A stretch of 30,318 bases of DNA, taken from the NCBI GenBank assembly GCA_030654645.1, contig JAURXC010000378.1, positions 1 to 30,318 of the forward strand, written 5' to 3'. Positions within the stretch are counted from its first letter, which is position 1. Every line of letters starts with the position of its first letter. A program made the position numbers and the translations under genes. This DNA comes from Deltaproteobacteria bacterium. Its GTDB lineage: Bacteria; Desulfobacterota; Desulfuromonadia; Geobacterales; Pseudopelobacteraceae. The notes under the pieces were generated by a model that saw nothing but the letters and a program-made list of their open reading frames with translations, was not told the origin of the DNA and ran no database searches. This document shows, piece after piece, positions 17,352 to 24,382 of this stretch.

Positions 17352-17513
17352 ATGAAAATCATGACTGTTGGAACCATGATGCCTCGTCGCCGCACAAGCA
17401 TTGCCATGAAAACGTTATTGGGCAAAATGCATCGCATGATGATGAACCACAATGTGCATGTCATCACCCATCACGGAAAAACGATGTTGGGCCGCAAGGG
17501 GCGCAAGGCCTGA
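17352..17513 (+). CDS. Small Met/His/Arg-rich basic peptide (53 aa), unrecognised
   Basis: A 53-codon ORF with an unusually strong ribosome site, AAGGGAGGTG, 5 bases before the ATG. The product has ten Met and five His in 53 residues, clustered as MHRMMMNHNVHVITHH in the middle, and many Arg/Lys. It has no hydrophobic helix. The composition would suit metal or nucleic-acid binding, but I do not recognise a family. TATAAT at 17285-17290 may be the -10 box, with no good -35. The strong initiation site argues that it is translated. Confidence 0.6.
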   Translation: MKIMTVGTMMPRRRTSIAMKTLLGKMHRMMMNHNVHVITHHGKTMLGRKGRKA

Positions 17514-17514
17514 A

Positions 17515-17643
17515 ATGCTGATTGCGGAATTTCAAACCCTGCCATTCATGAAAGCCGGCTCCATGTATTCACTCATGGCGGTTGACTCGACGGAGGATGT
17601 CTTATATATTTGTCCCCGCATTTCAAGCAAGGATAACCGATAA
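17515..17643 (+). CDS. Possible second small ORF (42 aa)
   Basis: An ATG at 17515, one base after the 53-aa ORF stops, with AAGG at suitable distance. It encodes MLIAEFQTLPFMKAGSMYSL and 22 more residues, ending at 17643. Its end overlaps the first bases of the riboswitch aptamer and it contains the riboswitch promoter, so it may be a chance frame. No family recognised. Confidence 0.25.
   Translation: MLIAEFQTLPFMKAGSMYSLMAVDSTEDVLYICPRISSKDNR
17582..17610 (+). promoter_or_regulatory. Sigma-70 promoter for the riboswitch transcript
   Basis: TTGACT (17582-17587), 17-base spacer, TATATT (17605-17610). It places transcription start near 17617, about 20 bases before the aptamer. Confidence 0.65.
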
Positions 17644-17716
17644 GACTAAACCGCCCGCGAGGGTGGGGCGGAAAGCCCATTGGGTCTCACCGAGACAGCC
17701 GGGATGCCGAAGTATC
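17639..17716 (+). ncRNA. GEMM-I riboswitch aptamer, probable 3',3'-cGAMP (GEMM-Ib) type
   Basis: The sequence aligns by eye along the whole GEMM-I consensus. It has AAACC, a GCCC/GGGT-type P2 arm closed by a GCGA (GNRA) loop, GGGGCGGAAAGCC, a GGGTCT/AGAC P3 stem, then GCCGGGATGCCGAAG. Numbered on the Vibrio cholerae Vc2 RNA, the ligand-contacting A18, A47 and C92 equivalents are kept. The 21-46 pair is C-G where Vc2 has G-C, a compensatory change. Position 20 reads A where c-di-GMP switches have G. In published Geobacter work A20 marks the GEMM-Ib subclass selective for cyclic AMP-GMP. Its 3' strand is shared with a terminator, so ligand should turn expression on. Confidence 0.85.
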
Positions 17717-17739
17717 ACAGCCGGCATCCCGGTTTTTTT
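17699..17739 (+). terminator. Riboswitch expression-platform terminator
   Basis: CCGGGATGCCG (17699-17709) pairs with CGGCATCCCGG (17722-17732), followed by TTTTTTT. The 5' arm is the 3' strand of the aptamer, so aptamer and terminator exclude each other. Confidence 0.88.
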
Positions 17740-17778
17740 ATATCGGTATGCCGGATCCAATACGAAAGGGAGATGAAA

Positions 17779-18060
17779 ATGAACAGGAGCATGAATCTGA
17801 AGAAGCTGGCTATCGGTGGTGTTGTCTGCGTGCTGGGCATGGCGGGTATCGTTTCGCCATCCAACGGGGCTGTCGGGGTCGATGTCAGCACCCCCAACGT
17901 ACGGGTGCAAGTCGGTACCCCCGCACCACCACCTCCGCCGCAAGTGACCGTGATAGAGCGCGAGCGAGTGATCGTCAGGGAAAAAGAGCGGAACCACGAC
18001 CAGGGAAAACACAAGGGGCACTACAAGAAGAATAAGAAACATAAGAAACACGATCATTGA
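17779..18060 (+). CDS. Small exported Lys/His-rich protein under riboswitch control
   Basis: A 93-residue protein. A signal peptide (LKKLAIGGVVCVLGMAGIV, cleavage near residue 30 after SNGA) is followed by a short VDVSTPNVRVQVGTP segment, a proline run (APPPPPP-like), and a charged RERVIVREKER stretch. The tail is almost entirely Lys, His, Asn and Asp (HKGHYKKNKKHKKHDH). No catalytic domain is visible. The tail could bind anionic surfaces, metals or haem proteins (inference). The start at 17779 fits GGGAG six bases upstream; an ATG two codons earlier touches that site. It is the only gene between the riboswitch and the next terminator, so it is the switch's target. Confidence 0.75.
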   Translation: MNRSMNLKKLAIGGVVCVLGMAGIVSPSNGAVGVDVSTPNVRVQVGTPAPPPPPQVTVIERERVIVREKERNHDQGKHKGHYKKNKKHKKHDH

Positions 18061-18103
18061 CGGTTTGAACGTTTTAAAAATAATCAAACCTGACGGGTAT
18101 CGG

Positions 18104-18132
18104 GCAGCCTTCTTCAAGGCTGCTCTTTTTTA
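18104..18132 (+). terminator. Hairpin terminator after the riboswitch-controlled gene
   Basis: GCAGCCTT (18104-18111), CTTC loop, AAGGCTGC (18116-18123), then TCTTTTTTT. From here to 18336 I see no gene. Confidence 0.85.
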
Positions 18133-18336
18133 TTGACGGATCGGGTAGCAGCTCCGGATGCCGCAGAAATCAGTTTCCAATCTTACGCTGACTTGGTTTA
18201 TCTGCTTTCAATGGGAAGAGGCCACTAAAATATCGACGCAGAAACAGTCTGATTTTTCTGGTTTTGCTCACGGTGTTGATTGTTGTAGTCATCTATATAA
18301 ACAACAGATGACAATGGATGTTAGAAATATATAGCC

Positions 18337-18365
18337 TTGACATTATATAGTGTGTAAACTATTTT
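18337..18365 (+). promoter_or_regulatory. Promoter and possible operator of the higBA-like module
   Basis: TTGACA (18337-18342), 17-base spacer, TATTTT (18360-18365). An inverted repeat ATAGT (18347-18351)/ACTAT (18358-18362) lies in the spacer and -10, where the antitoxin would repress its own operon. Confidence 0.55.
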
Positions 18366-18383
18366 TTTCTTAAGGAAAGAAGT

Positions 18384-18731
18384 ATGGCGTGGAAAATATT
18401 AACGGTTGAATGCTTCGATGAATGGTTTCTGGGCTTGGATGCTTCGGAGCAGCAAGATGTGCTGGCCTCCTTATTGGTGCTTGAACAATACGGCCCTACT
18501 CTAGGCAGGCCACATGTTGATAGTCTCAAAGGAACTGACCAGGTAAAGAACCTGAAAGAACTTCGCGTACAACACAAAGGCAAACCGTATCGGGTCTTTT
18601 TCGCCTTTGATCCTCTCCGCCAAGCCGTGATGCTGTGTGGTGGTGACAAGACCGGAAATAAACATTTTTACAAAACTATGATCCCTGTTGCAGAGCGTGA
18701 ATTCCTTAATTATCTGCAAGAACTGGAGTAA
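18384..18731 (+). CDS. higB: Type II toxin, HigB/RelE superfamily (Gp49-like)
   Basis: A 115-residue protein of the RelE/HigB fold: ribosome-dependent mRNA interferases in characterised members. Visible landmarks are LGRPHVDSLKG, LKELRVQHKGKPYRVFFAFDP (split here at 20 residues: KELRVQHKGKPYRVFFAFDP) and GGDKTGNKHFYKTMIP, a pattern shared by phage Gp49-type HigB toxins. Length is typical. AAGGAAAG precedes the ATG. The antitoxin starts three bases after the stop codon, in the toxin-first order usual for hig modules. Confidence 0.85.
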   Translation: MAWKILTVECFDEWFLGLDASEQQDVLASLLVLEQYGPTLGRPHVDSLKGTDQVKNLKELRVQHKGKPYRVFFAFDPLRQAVMLCGGDKTGNKHFYKTMIPVAEREFLNYLQELE

Positions 18732-18734
18732 GTT

Positions 18735-19037
18735 ATGGCAAAGCAACTTTCGGAATTAATTAAAAAAATAGACCCTGCTGTGGTGGCGGCAGCACGTGTT
18801 CAGGCAGATCAGGAAATTTTTGAACTTCGTCTTGCACAATTACGTCAAACAGTGGAGATGTCGCAACATGATTTGGCGACTGCACTTGGAATATCGCAAC
18901 CCTCCGTTGCCAATCTGGAAAAACGCGGTTACGAAGTGAAAATCTCTTCTCTCAAACGGTACATTGAGGCGCTTGGCGGTAAACTGTCTCTGGATGTAGA
19001 GCTGTCTGATGGCCGGCATATTGGTATAAACGTTTAG
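18735..19037 (+). CDS. higA: XRE-family antitoxin (HigA-like)
   Basis: A 100-residue protein with an N-terminal helical part and an XRE helix-turn-helix (about 37-90): LRQTVEMSQHDLATALGISQ and a PSVANLEKRG recognition helix. It pairs with the toxin gene directly upstream and should neutralise it and repress the shared promoter. GGAG overlaps the toxin's end at ribosome-binding distance. Confidence 0.85.
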   Translation: MAKQLSELIKKIDPAVVAAARVQADQEIFELRLAQLRQTVEMSQHDLATALGISQPSVANLEKRGYEVKISSLKRYIEALGGKLSLDVELSDGRHIGINV

Positions 19038-19080
19038 CGCTGATTTCCTTGCAAATGAAGAAGACAGGTTAATAGGTCGT

Positions 19081-19410
19081 ATGCTCAGGTCATTCGATGT
19101 ATCCATACGTTGGGAAATATGCCAGCTGTATCTGCTGCTCATCTTTGTCGGTTCATGGGTGGCGATGACCTGTAGCGCCTACAAAAGCAGGAAATCATCC
19201 GGAGAGACGTTGCGCAGCTTTTTGGACAGATGCTCGCTAAGCGACTATGTCGTCGGCACCAGGAGTGTGACAGGCCGGATCGGCATATGGTTTTGGGTAT
19301 TTGTCATATCGTTGCTGTTATTTGTTGTGGCAAGCATTCAGGTCTTGTGCGGTAATTTTACTAACGCGGGGGTGAAATTTGATGGCGATCATCTCTGGCC
19401 GATTTTGTAG
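19081..19410 (+). CDS. Small membrane protein with two predicted helices, unrecognised
   Basis: A 109-residue ORF. One hydrophobic segment lies at about 14-31 (ICQLYLLLIFVGSWVAMT) and a second at about 69-89 (IWFWVFVISLLLFVVASIQV), joined by a charged loop rich in Arg and Ser. The composition looks coding, but the ribosome site is weak. It lies 43 bases after the antitoxin and could be a passenger of the module. Function unknown. Confidence 0.45.
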   Translation: MLRSFDVSIRWEICQLYLLLIFVGSWVAMTCSAYKSRKSSGETLRSFLDRCSLSDYVVGTRSVTGRIGIWFWVFVISLLLFVVASIQVLCGNFTNAGVKFDGDHLWPIL

Positions 19411-19552
19411 CAACTCATGATCATCCGCTGTACCAGGGTGCTTGCCGCTATACTGCCACCCTTTCTCTGACACTATCCTCCCCCTTATCCCCGATATATC
19501 TTGCCGGGAAATTGCCACGAAAGAATTTATCCTAAAAAAGGCATTTACTCAC

Positions 19553-19710
19553 GCACCAAATGTAGGCGCTTCTAGGCGACGACGCAACGAACGCGATGAA
19601 ATTCAAATACTTAAGAAGATTTGTGACCACACCAATCTGGTGAATGATATTATCGTTTAACTGCCTGATTTTACGTTGCGTCGTCGCTTGGATGCGCCTA
19701 CTTTTGGTGC
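19553..19710. repeat. Long imperfect inverted repeat (37-bp arms, 84-bp centre)
   Basis: Left arm 19553-19589 and right arm 19674-19710 match at 33 of 37 positions; the core GACGACGCAACG/CGTTGCGTCGTC is exact. A small CACC/GGTG hairpin sits in the centre. It lies in the 433-base gap between the membrane protein and the transposase and holds no convincing gene. It could be a palindromic mobile repeat or a structured RNA. Confidence 0.7.
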
Positions 19711-19743
19711 GTTCGTCGCGTGAAACTGCTTTTTCTAGACATA

Positions 19744-19767
19744 ATGGCTGTCAGTAGAAAATAAGCG
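19744..19767 (+). repeat. Left inverted repeat of the IS1111-type element
   Basis: ATGGCTGTCAGTAG followed by AAAATAAGCG. Confidence 0.8.
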
Positions 19768-19843
19768 ACCTGCCCCTTGTAAACGTGGGTTATGTTGTGA
19801 ATGCGAAGTTCACCACACAGAGCCACAAACAAGGAGGCAGGTC

Positions 19844-20953
19844 ATGAAAAATCGTATCACATTTGTTGGTCTTGATGTGCACAAAAACTCCATCGATGTT
19901 GCCCTTGCCGATTCCGGACGTGATGGGGAGGTCAGAAGCTACGGCACGATTGGCGGCGATCTTGATTCGCTTCACAAGGTCGTTCGCAAGTTACAAAGCA
20001 CAGGTACTACGTTGCGTTTCGTCTATGAAGCCGGCCCCTGTGGTTATGAAATATATCGTTCTCTGACAAATCAAGGTTTCGACTGTATCGTGGTTGCTCC
20101 ATCACTCATCCCAAAGAAAAGTGGTGATCGAATCAAGAATGACCGTCGCGATGCCCTGAATCTTGCCCGTCTTCACCGGGCAGGAGAACTGAAAGCAATC
20201 TATGTTCCTACTGAGTTTGATGAAGCCATGCGTGACCTGACCCGTGCCAGAGAAGATGCGGTCAAAGCACAAAGAGTGTCCCGTCAGACCCTGTTATCGT
20301 TTCTTCTGCGTCACGGACAGCGTTACAACGGTAAATCGAACTGGAGTCTGACTCACTATAACTGGCTGGCCGACATCAAGATGCCACACCCGGCACAGCA
20401 GATTGCTTTCCAGGAATACGTTCATGCCGTGAAGGAACAGACCGAACGGGTACATCGCCTTACAGGGCAGGTCCAGGAACTGGTGTCTTCCTGGAAGCTG
20501 GAACCGATGGTGAAAGCCTTGCAGGCTCTGCGCGGTGTTTCTCTGGTAGTTGCCTCGACCACTGTTGCCGAGCTTGGTGATCTTACCAGGTTCGACTCGG
20601 CAAAACAGTTGATGGCCTATTTGGGACTCGTTCCCAGTGAGCACTCCAGCGGCGCCACAGTTAGGCGAGGCGGCATCACCAAAACCGGCAACGGCCATGT
20701 TCGTAGAGTGCTTATTGAGGCAGCAGACTCCTACAAGCATCCGGCGCGAGAAACACGAACACTTCTGACGCGATTGAATGGTCTTCCACATGAAGTTCGG
20801 AAAATCGCCTGGAAAGCTCAGGTTCGTCTATGTGGTCGTTACCGAAAGCTGATGGCTCGAGGCAAATCCCGAAACAGCGTCGTAACGGCTACGGCCCGGG
20901 AACTCTCCGCGTTCATGTGGGCGATAGCCTGTGCGATTTTACCGGCTTCATAG
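19844..20953 (+). CDS. IS110/IS1111-family transposase (DEDD)
   Basis: A 369-residue RNA-guided-type recombinase. The N-terminal RuvC-like domain has VGLDVHKNSIDVAL (Asp11), VYEAGPCGYEIYR (Glu62) and KNDRRDALNLARL (Asp100, Asp103), the DEDD set. The C-terminal Tnp domain has VVASTTVAELGDLTRFDS, a YLGLVPSEHSSG motif likely to carry the nucleophilic Ser, and GGITKTGNGHVRRVLIEAA. The catalytic set looks intact and the frame is unbroken, so the element may be active. AAGGAGG precedes the ATG. Confidence 0.93.
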   Translation: MKNRITFVGLDVHKNSIDVALADSGRDGEVRSYGTIGGDLDSLHKVVRKLQSTGTTLRFVYEAGPCGYEIYRSLTNQGFDCIVVAPSLIPKKSGDRIKNDRRDALNLARLHRAGELKAIYVPTEFDEAMRDLTRAREDAVKAQRVSRQTLLSFLLRHGQRYNGKSNWSLTHYNWLADIKMPHPAQQIAFQEYVHAVKEQTERVHRLTGQVQELVSSWKLEPMVKALQALRGVSLVVASTTVAELGDLTRFDSAKQLMAYLGLVPSEHSSGATVRRGGITKTGNGHVRRVLIEAADSYKHPARETRTLLTRLNGLPHEVRKIAWKAQVRLCGRYRKLMARGKSRNSVVTATARELSAFMWAIACAILPAS

Positions 20954-21251
20954 TTTCAAAGAGCAACAAGTTCATTCAAGGAGGCCAGCGGGCCAATAAC
21001 CGACAAACATCCCAGGACAGAGCCAGAGACGCGATCACGTTCAGGAGAACCCTCGATCATCCTATGTGAATAAGGCGCAAGCCGAACTTCCGCTTTTAGA
21101 GCGAGGCAGCTCCGCGACGAAGCCAAGTCATGCGGTACCCAACCCGCGTATATCAGAGTGATCAAACGTCGCCACAGGATCCCGTCTCTGATTGTGTCCT
21201 GGGAAACATACTGAACAACAAAACCTTAAAAACAAGGGATGGATCTGTATT
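20954..21251 (+). ncRNA. IS1111 3' noncoding region, candidate bridge/seek RNA
   Basis: About 300 bases between the transposase stop and the right inverted repeat with no credible gene. In IS1111-group elements this is where the guide RNA that pairs with target and donor DNA is encoded. I infer it here from position; loops and guide segments were not resolved by eye. Confidence 0.5.
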
Positions 21252-21275
21252 CCCTTATTGACTACTGACAGCCAT
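21252..21275 (-). repeat. Right inverted repeat of the IS1111-type element
   Basis: Read on the minus strand: ATGGCTGTCAGTAG followed by TCAATAAGGG. Confidence 0.8.
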
Positions 21276-21331
21276 ATCAGGTTAAAAGATTCAAATGTTA
21301 ATACGTCCTGGAATCCGCTTGAATCGGCGCC

Positions 21332-22030
21332 CTACTCGGCGTCCGTTACCTTGCCATCCACAAGCACCACCTTTACATCCCGGTACACCAGCACGGTCTT
21401 GCTTCCGAGCAGGATCTCCTTTTCCGGGGCTCCAAAAATGGCGACGACTTCATCCAGCGTCTGCCCGAGCCGGATGGTCCGGGTCGCTCTGCCATCGGGG
21501 GCGCGCCGCGCCTCTTCCTCTGTCCTGAACCAATGGGCGATATCGTTGATAACCTGCCTGGAACTGACCCCGGCCAGCCCACCGTCATACCGGAAGCGGG
21601 TGGTCGCCTGCAGTGGTGTCGGTCCTCTGGTGCCGCTGCCGGTCACGACAACGGTCTTGACGGTGAAGAGGTTCAGTTCCACGTAGTCATCTCCGCTCGA
21701 TATGCCGTACAGATAGAGCTGGTCGCCCACCTTCAGAGAGCCGTCCAGGTTGCCCCCCAGCGGCAGCCCGCTCCCCCCGCTTGCGGTTATCCGGCCGCCG
21801 GCGATGACATTCGGCTTGAACAGTGCCGAGGGCTTGTGTTTCCTGAGACCTTCCTCCTGTACGATCAACACGGAGCCGATCGCCTTGAAATCGCCGAAAA
21901 AGCCGGGAACCGTGTAGCGGTAGCGGGCTTCGAGTGCCGACTTGATCTCGTCCCTGGTAACGGCGAATGAGTTCACTGACGGGAGGAGAAGCAGCAGACT
22001 CAGGAATGCAAGAGAGTAACGGCAACGCAT
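21332..22030 (-). CDS. Exported hypothetical protein with a BamE/SmpA-like C-terminal motif
   Basis: A 232-residue protein. A signal peptide (MRCRYSLAFLSLLLLLPSVN) is followed by a region starting TRDEIKSALEARYRYT, a middle part with VGDQLYLYGIS, and a C-terminal stretch IRLGQTLDEVVAIFGAPEKE followed by VLVYRDVKVVLVDGKV. The last part resembles the small GxTxxEVxxxlGxP repeat of BamE/SmpA-like envelope proteins. No catalytic site is visible. The start at 22030 has AAAGGGGG upstream; extension to 22078 lacks support. It follows the 96-residue hypothetical gene by 55 bases, and the IS lies 56 bases beyond its stop, so the gene is not interrupted. Confidence 0.7.
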   Translation of the reverse strand: MRCRYSLAFLSLLLLLPSVNSFAVTRDEIKSALEARYRYTVPGFFGDFKAIGSVLIVQEEGLRKHKPSALFKPNVIAGGRITASGGSGLPLGGNLDGSLKVGDQLYLYGISSGDDYVELNLFTVKTVVVTGSGTRGPTPLQATTRFRYDGGLAGVSSRQVINDIAHWFRTEEEARRAPDGRATRTIRLGQTLDEVVAIFGAPEKEILLGSKTVLVYRDVKVVLVDGKVTDAE

Positions 22031-22085
22031 GGGAAAGCCCCCTTTTCGTTTAACGGGCAGAATGTCAGGAAATCGCACGACCCGC

Positions 22086-22376
22086 TCAGGTTTTCGGTTC
22101 GGTACGGGTAATCCTGGTGGCCAGGTTCAGGCCGAGCAGGTTGCGGGCCTCCACCATCGCATTAGTATAACCACCCTTGACGGCATCATGGATCACGTTG
22201 GGCTCCCCCTCTTCATCCCAGGGCCAGCCGGTCCGGACAATGGTAATCAGCAGTATCTCCAGCTCGTCGGCCTTCTTGGTCAGCTCGGCATATTCATTAT
22301 CCAGTTCAGCCAGAAGTGACAGGTCTATTCCTTGCGCCTGCAGATTGTTTTTGAGTCGTGCCAGTACGTTCGGCAT
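22086..22376 (-). CDS. Hypothetical cytoplasmic protein (96 aa)
   Basis: Starts MPNVLARLKNNLQAQGIDLS and is mostly helical, with an Asp/Glu-rich ELDNEYAELTKKADELEILL heptad-like stretch and a later GWPWDEEGEP. No family recognised. The ATG at 22376 has CCGGAGGG upstream, much better than an in-frame start 29 codons earlier. Confidence 0.65.
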   Translation of the reverse strand: MPNVLARLKNNLQAQGIDLSLLAELDNEYAELTKKADELEILLITIVRTGWPWDEEGEPNVIHDAVKGGYTNAMVEARNLLGLNLATRITRTEPKT

Positions 22377-22494
22377 TGTGCCCTCCGGATAGCGGCGGGA
22401 ATTCCAGAAGGACTCCCGGTCAGCTTGATTATTTTGTAAAGCGTGTATAGCAGATTTCAGCAAAAGGCTCCAACGCTGTCAGTGGAGCAGCAAA

Positions 22495-22525
22495 AAATCA
22501 AAAAGCAAAAGGCTGCTCCGGCAGC
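22495..22525 (-). terminator. Terminator after cmoB
   Basis: GCTGC, CGGA, GCAGC on the minus strand (22525 down to 22512), then CTTTTGCTTTTTG. A second palindrome CCGCTTGAAGCGG lies at 22542-22554. These occupy the gap to the hypothetical gene. Confidence 0.6.
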
Positions 22526-22578
22526 TTTCTCGCGGCGGCTGCCGCTTGAAGCGGCGGAGGAAAGGGACTTCTGGGCCC

Positions 22579-23550
22579 CTACGGCTTCGTGGCGGTAAAG
22601 ATTGCCCGCAACGGCGCCGGGTGCCCCTCTGCTGTCTTCTCGTTGTCATCCGGATCAAGGAAATCCGCCAGCGACTCAAAGTGCATCCACTCCGTCGCGC
22701 GCTGCTCCTGACAGCTGGTGCGGGTGGCATCGACACAGGCAATATCCCTGAAGCCACAGCGCGTAAGCCAGAGGGTCAGCGCCTTGATGGAGGGGAGAAA
22801 CCAGACATTGCGCATCTTGGCGTACCGTCCCGGCGGCATGAAGACCGTCTCTTCCCCACCTTCGACAATCAGGGTCTCCAGAATCAGCTCTCCACCCGGT
22901 CGCAGACACCCCTTCAACTCCTGCAGATGGTCCAGAGGAGAACGGCGATGGTAGAGGACCCCCATGGAGAAGACACTGTCGAAACAGGCCAGATCAGGAG
23001 GGACATCCTCGATGCCGATGGGGATGACGTGATGCCGGGGATCGCACAGGTAGCGCTGCATCACCTGGAACTGCATGACCGATACCAGAAAAGGTTCGAT
23101 GCCGAGAACGAAATCGGCGCCGGCGCCCAGCATGCGCCAGCCGTGGTAACCGTTGCCGCACCCCACATCCAGGATTCTGCGCCCGGCCAGCGGCTGAATG
23201 TGGGGCAGCAGGCGTTCAAACTTCCTGTCGGAGCGCCACTCGGTATCAATCTCAATGCCGAAGAAATTGTAGGGGCCCTTGCGCCAGGGGTGAAAGGCCA
23301 TAAGTTTGTCAATCAGCTCTTCGCGGCTGACCTGGCCCAGATCAACGCCGGAACCGATGGTGACATCTTCCTGCAGAGATATCCGGGAAGGGTGCAGCTC
23401 CGGCAGTGCCTGCAGCGCGCCCAGCCAGCCCGGCATGCCGCCGTAGCGCTCCATGAGCCGGCTCTCCGACAGGGTCGTCTGCAACTCTTCGGCCCAGCGT
23501 TCCTGGCCCATGACGGCAAGCTGCGGCAAGAGTGAGTCGTACCAGTTCAT
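22579..23550 (-). CDS. cmoB: tRNA U34 carboxymethyltransferase CmoB
   Basis: A 323-residue enzyme that transfers the carboxymethyl group of carboxy-SAM to 5-hydroxyuridine at tRNA position 34, giving 5-oxyacetyluridine and wider wobble reading. Seen here: PWRKGPYNFFGIEIDTEWRS (about 88-107), the carboxy-SAM-binding region diagnostic of CmoB, then the Rossmann motif RRILDVGCGNGYHGWRM (124-140), and DSVFSMGVLYHRRSPLDHLQ. Length matches the family. The start at 23550 overlaps the cmoA stop by four bases (ATGA); an extension of 11 codons upstream is less likely. Confidence 0.93.
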   Translation of the reverse strand: MNWYDSLLPQLAVMGQERWAEELQTTLSESRLMERYGGMPGWLGALQALPELHPSRISLQEDVTIGSGVDLGQVSREELIDKLMAFHPWRKGPYNFFGIEIDTEWRSDRKFERLLPHIQPLAGRRILDVGCGNGYHGWRMLGAGADFVLGIEPFLVSVMQFQVMQRYLCDPRHHVIPIGIEDVPPDLACFDSVFSMGVLYHRRSPLDHLQELKGCLRPGGELILETLIVEGGEETVFMPPGRYAKMRNVWFLPSIKALTLWLTRCGFRDIACVDATRTSCQEQRATEWMHFESLADFLDPDDNEKTAEGHPAPLRAIFTATKP

Positions 23551-24281
23551 TTCAGCGCCACCAGAGAGGCGAAATTGAAACACTGGAACCAGAGTTCGGC
23601 GGAAGAAAAGCCTGCTGCCTGCAGTCGGGACTGATGGCAGGCGAGGGTCTCGGGGATCATCACCTTTTCCAGGGCTGACCGCTTCTGGCTGATCTCCAGA
23701 TCGCTGTAGCCGTTTGCCCGTTTAAAATCGTGATGCAGCTCTTCATGGAACAGCTGCCGCTCCGGTTCGCTGAAGGTGATCTTCTCGGAGAGGATGAGCA
23801 CTCCGCCCGGCCGGAGTCCGTCATATATCCGCTGGATGAGCGCCAGCCGCTCTGTGGGGGGGACGAACTGCAGGGTGAAGTTAAGGACCACGACCGAGGC
23901 GTTTTCAATGGCAACCTCCTGGAGATCGTCACAGATCATGGTCACCGGCACGGTCGGCATCAGGTCGAGCGCCAGCAGTTCACGGCCGCGCTCGATCATC
24001 GCCGGAGAGTTGTCCACGGCAATAATCCGGCAGTCCGGCTGGGTAATCCGCTGACGCATGGCAAGACTGACCGCCCCGAGGGAGCAGCCGAGATCATAGC
24101 AGTGACTCCCGGCCTGGGCGTATTTTGCCGCAACGATACCGATATTGGAGATGATCAGCCCATAGCCCGGGACCGAGCGCTGGATCATGTCGGGAAAAAC
24201 GGAGACAACCCGTTCATCGAATTTAAAATCGATCAGTTCCTGCAGGGGCTCAGCGTAGATAGAATCGTTTTTTTTGATCAC
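23547..24281 (-). CDS. cmoA: Carboxy-S-adenosyl-L-methionine synthase CmoA
   Basis: A 244-residue methyltransferase-fold enzyme that makes carboxy-SAM from SAM and prephenate, the substrate used by CmoB. It shows FDERVVSVFPDMIQRSVPGY, CYDLGCSLGAVSLAMRQ (SAM loop near 62-75), IIAVDNSPAMIERG and VVLNFTLQFVPPTER, all family features. It sits directly upstream of and overlaps cmoB, the usual pairing. Confidence 0.93.
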   Translation of the reverse strand: MIKKNDSIYAEPLQELIDFKFDERVVSVFPDMIQRSVPGYGLIISNIGIVAAKYAQAGSHCYDLGCSLGAVSLAMRQRITQPDCRIIAVDNSPAMIERGRELLALDLMPTVPVTMICDDLQEVAIENASVVVLNFTLQFVPPTERLALIQRIYDGLRPGGVLILSEKITFSEPERQLFHEELHHDFKRANGYSDLEISQKRSALEKVMIPETLACHQSRLQAAGFSSAELWFQCFNFASLVALK

Positions 24282-24364
24282 GGTCTCCTGGTCCTTTTCA
24301 AGCTGCTGTTCGAAAAAAAGAAGATAACGGGTTTGCTACAGAACAGAAACCCCTTTTTTGCAGG

Positions 24365-24380
24365 CCCGGCACGTGCCGGG
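24365..24380. repeat. Perfect 16-bp palindrome downstream of the 24383 gene
   Basis: CCCGGCACGTGCCGGG, immediately after the stop of the glycosyltransferase-like gene. No T-run follows on the minus strand, so it is a weak terminator or an RNA-stabilising hairpin. Confidence 0.5.
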
Positions 24381-24382
24381 GG

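Larger units (their letters stand above)
19744..21275 (+). mobile_element. Complete IS110/IS1111-type insertion sequence
   Basis: Ends are defined by inverted repeats at 19744-19767 and 21252-21275 (14 identical outer bases, about 21 of 24 overall). It is about 1.53 kb and holds one transposase gene, 76 bases of left flank inside the left repeat, and about 300 noncoding bases after the transposase. Inverted repeats and a long 3' noncoding end mark the IS1111 subgroup rather than IS110 proper. No target duplication is obvious, as expected for this family. The exact tips may extend a few bases beyond the repeats. Confidence 0.8.

Noticed and set aside
19442..19660. A 72-codon plus-strand ORF
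   Set aside because: Crosses the left arm and centre of the long inverted repeat; likely chance.
19553..19710. Reading of the palindrome as an integron attC site
   Set aside because: No GTTRRRY/RYYYAAC core pairs at its ends and no integrase or cassette genes nearby.
20956..21165. A minus-strand ORF of 69 codons in the IS right end
   Set aside because: Lies in the noncoding end of the IS1111 element where a structured RNA is expected; no domain and no ribosome site.
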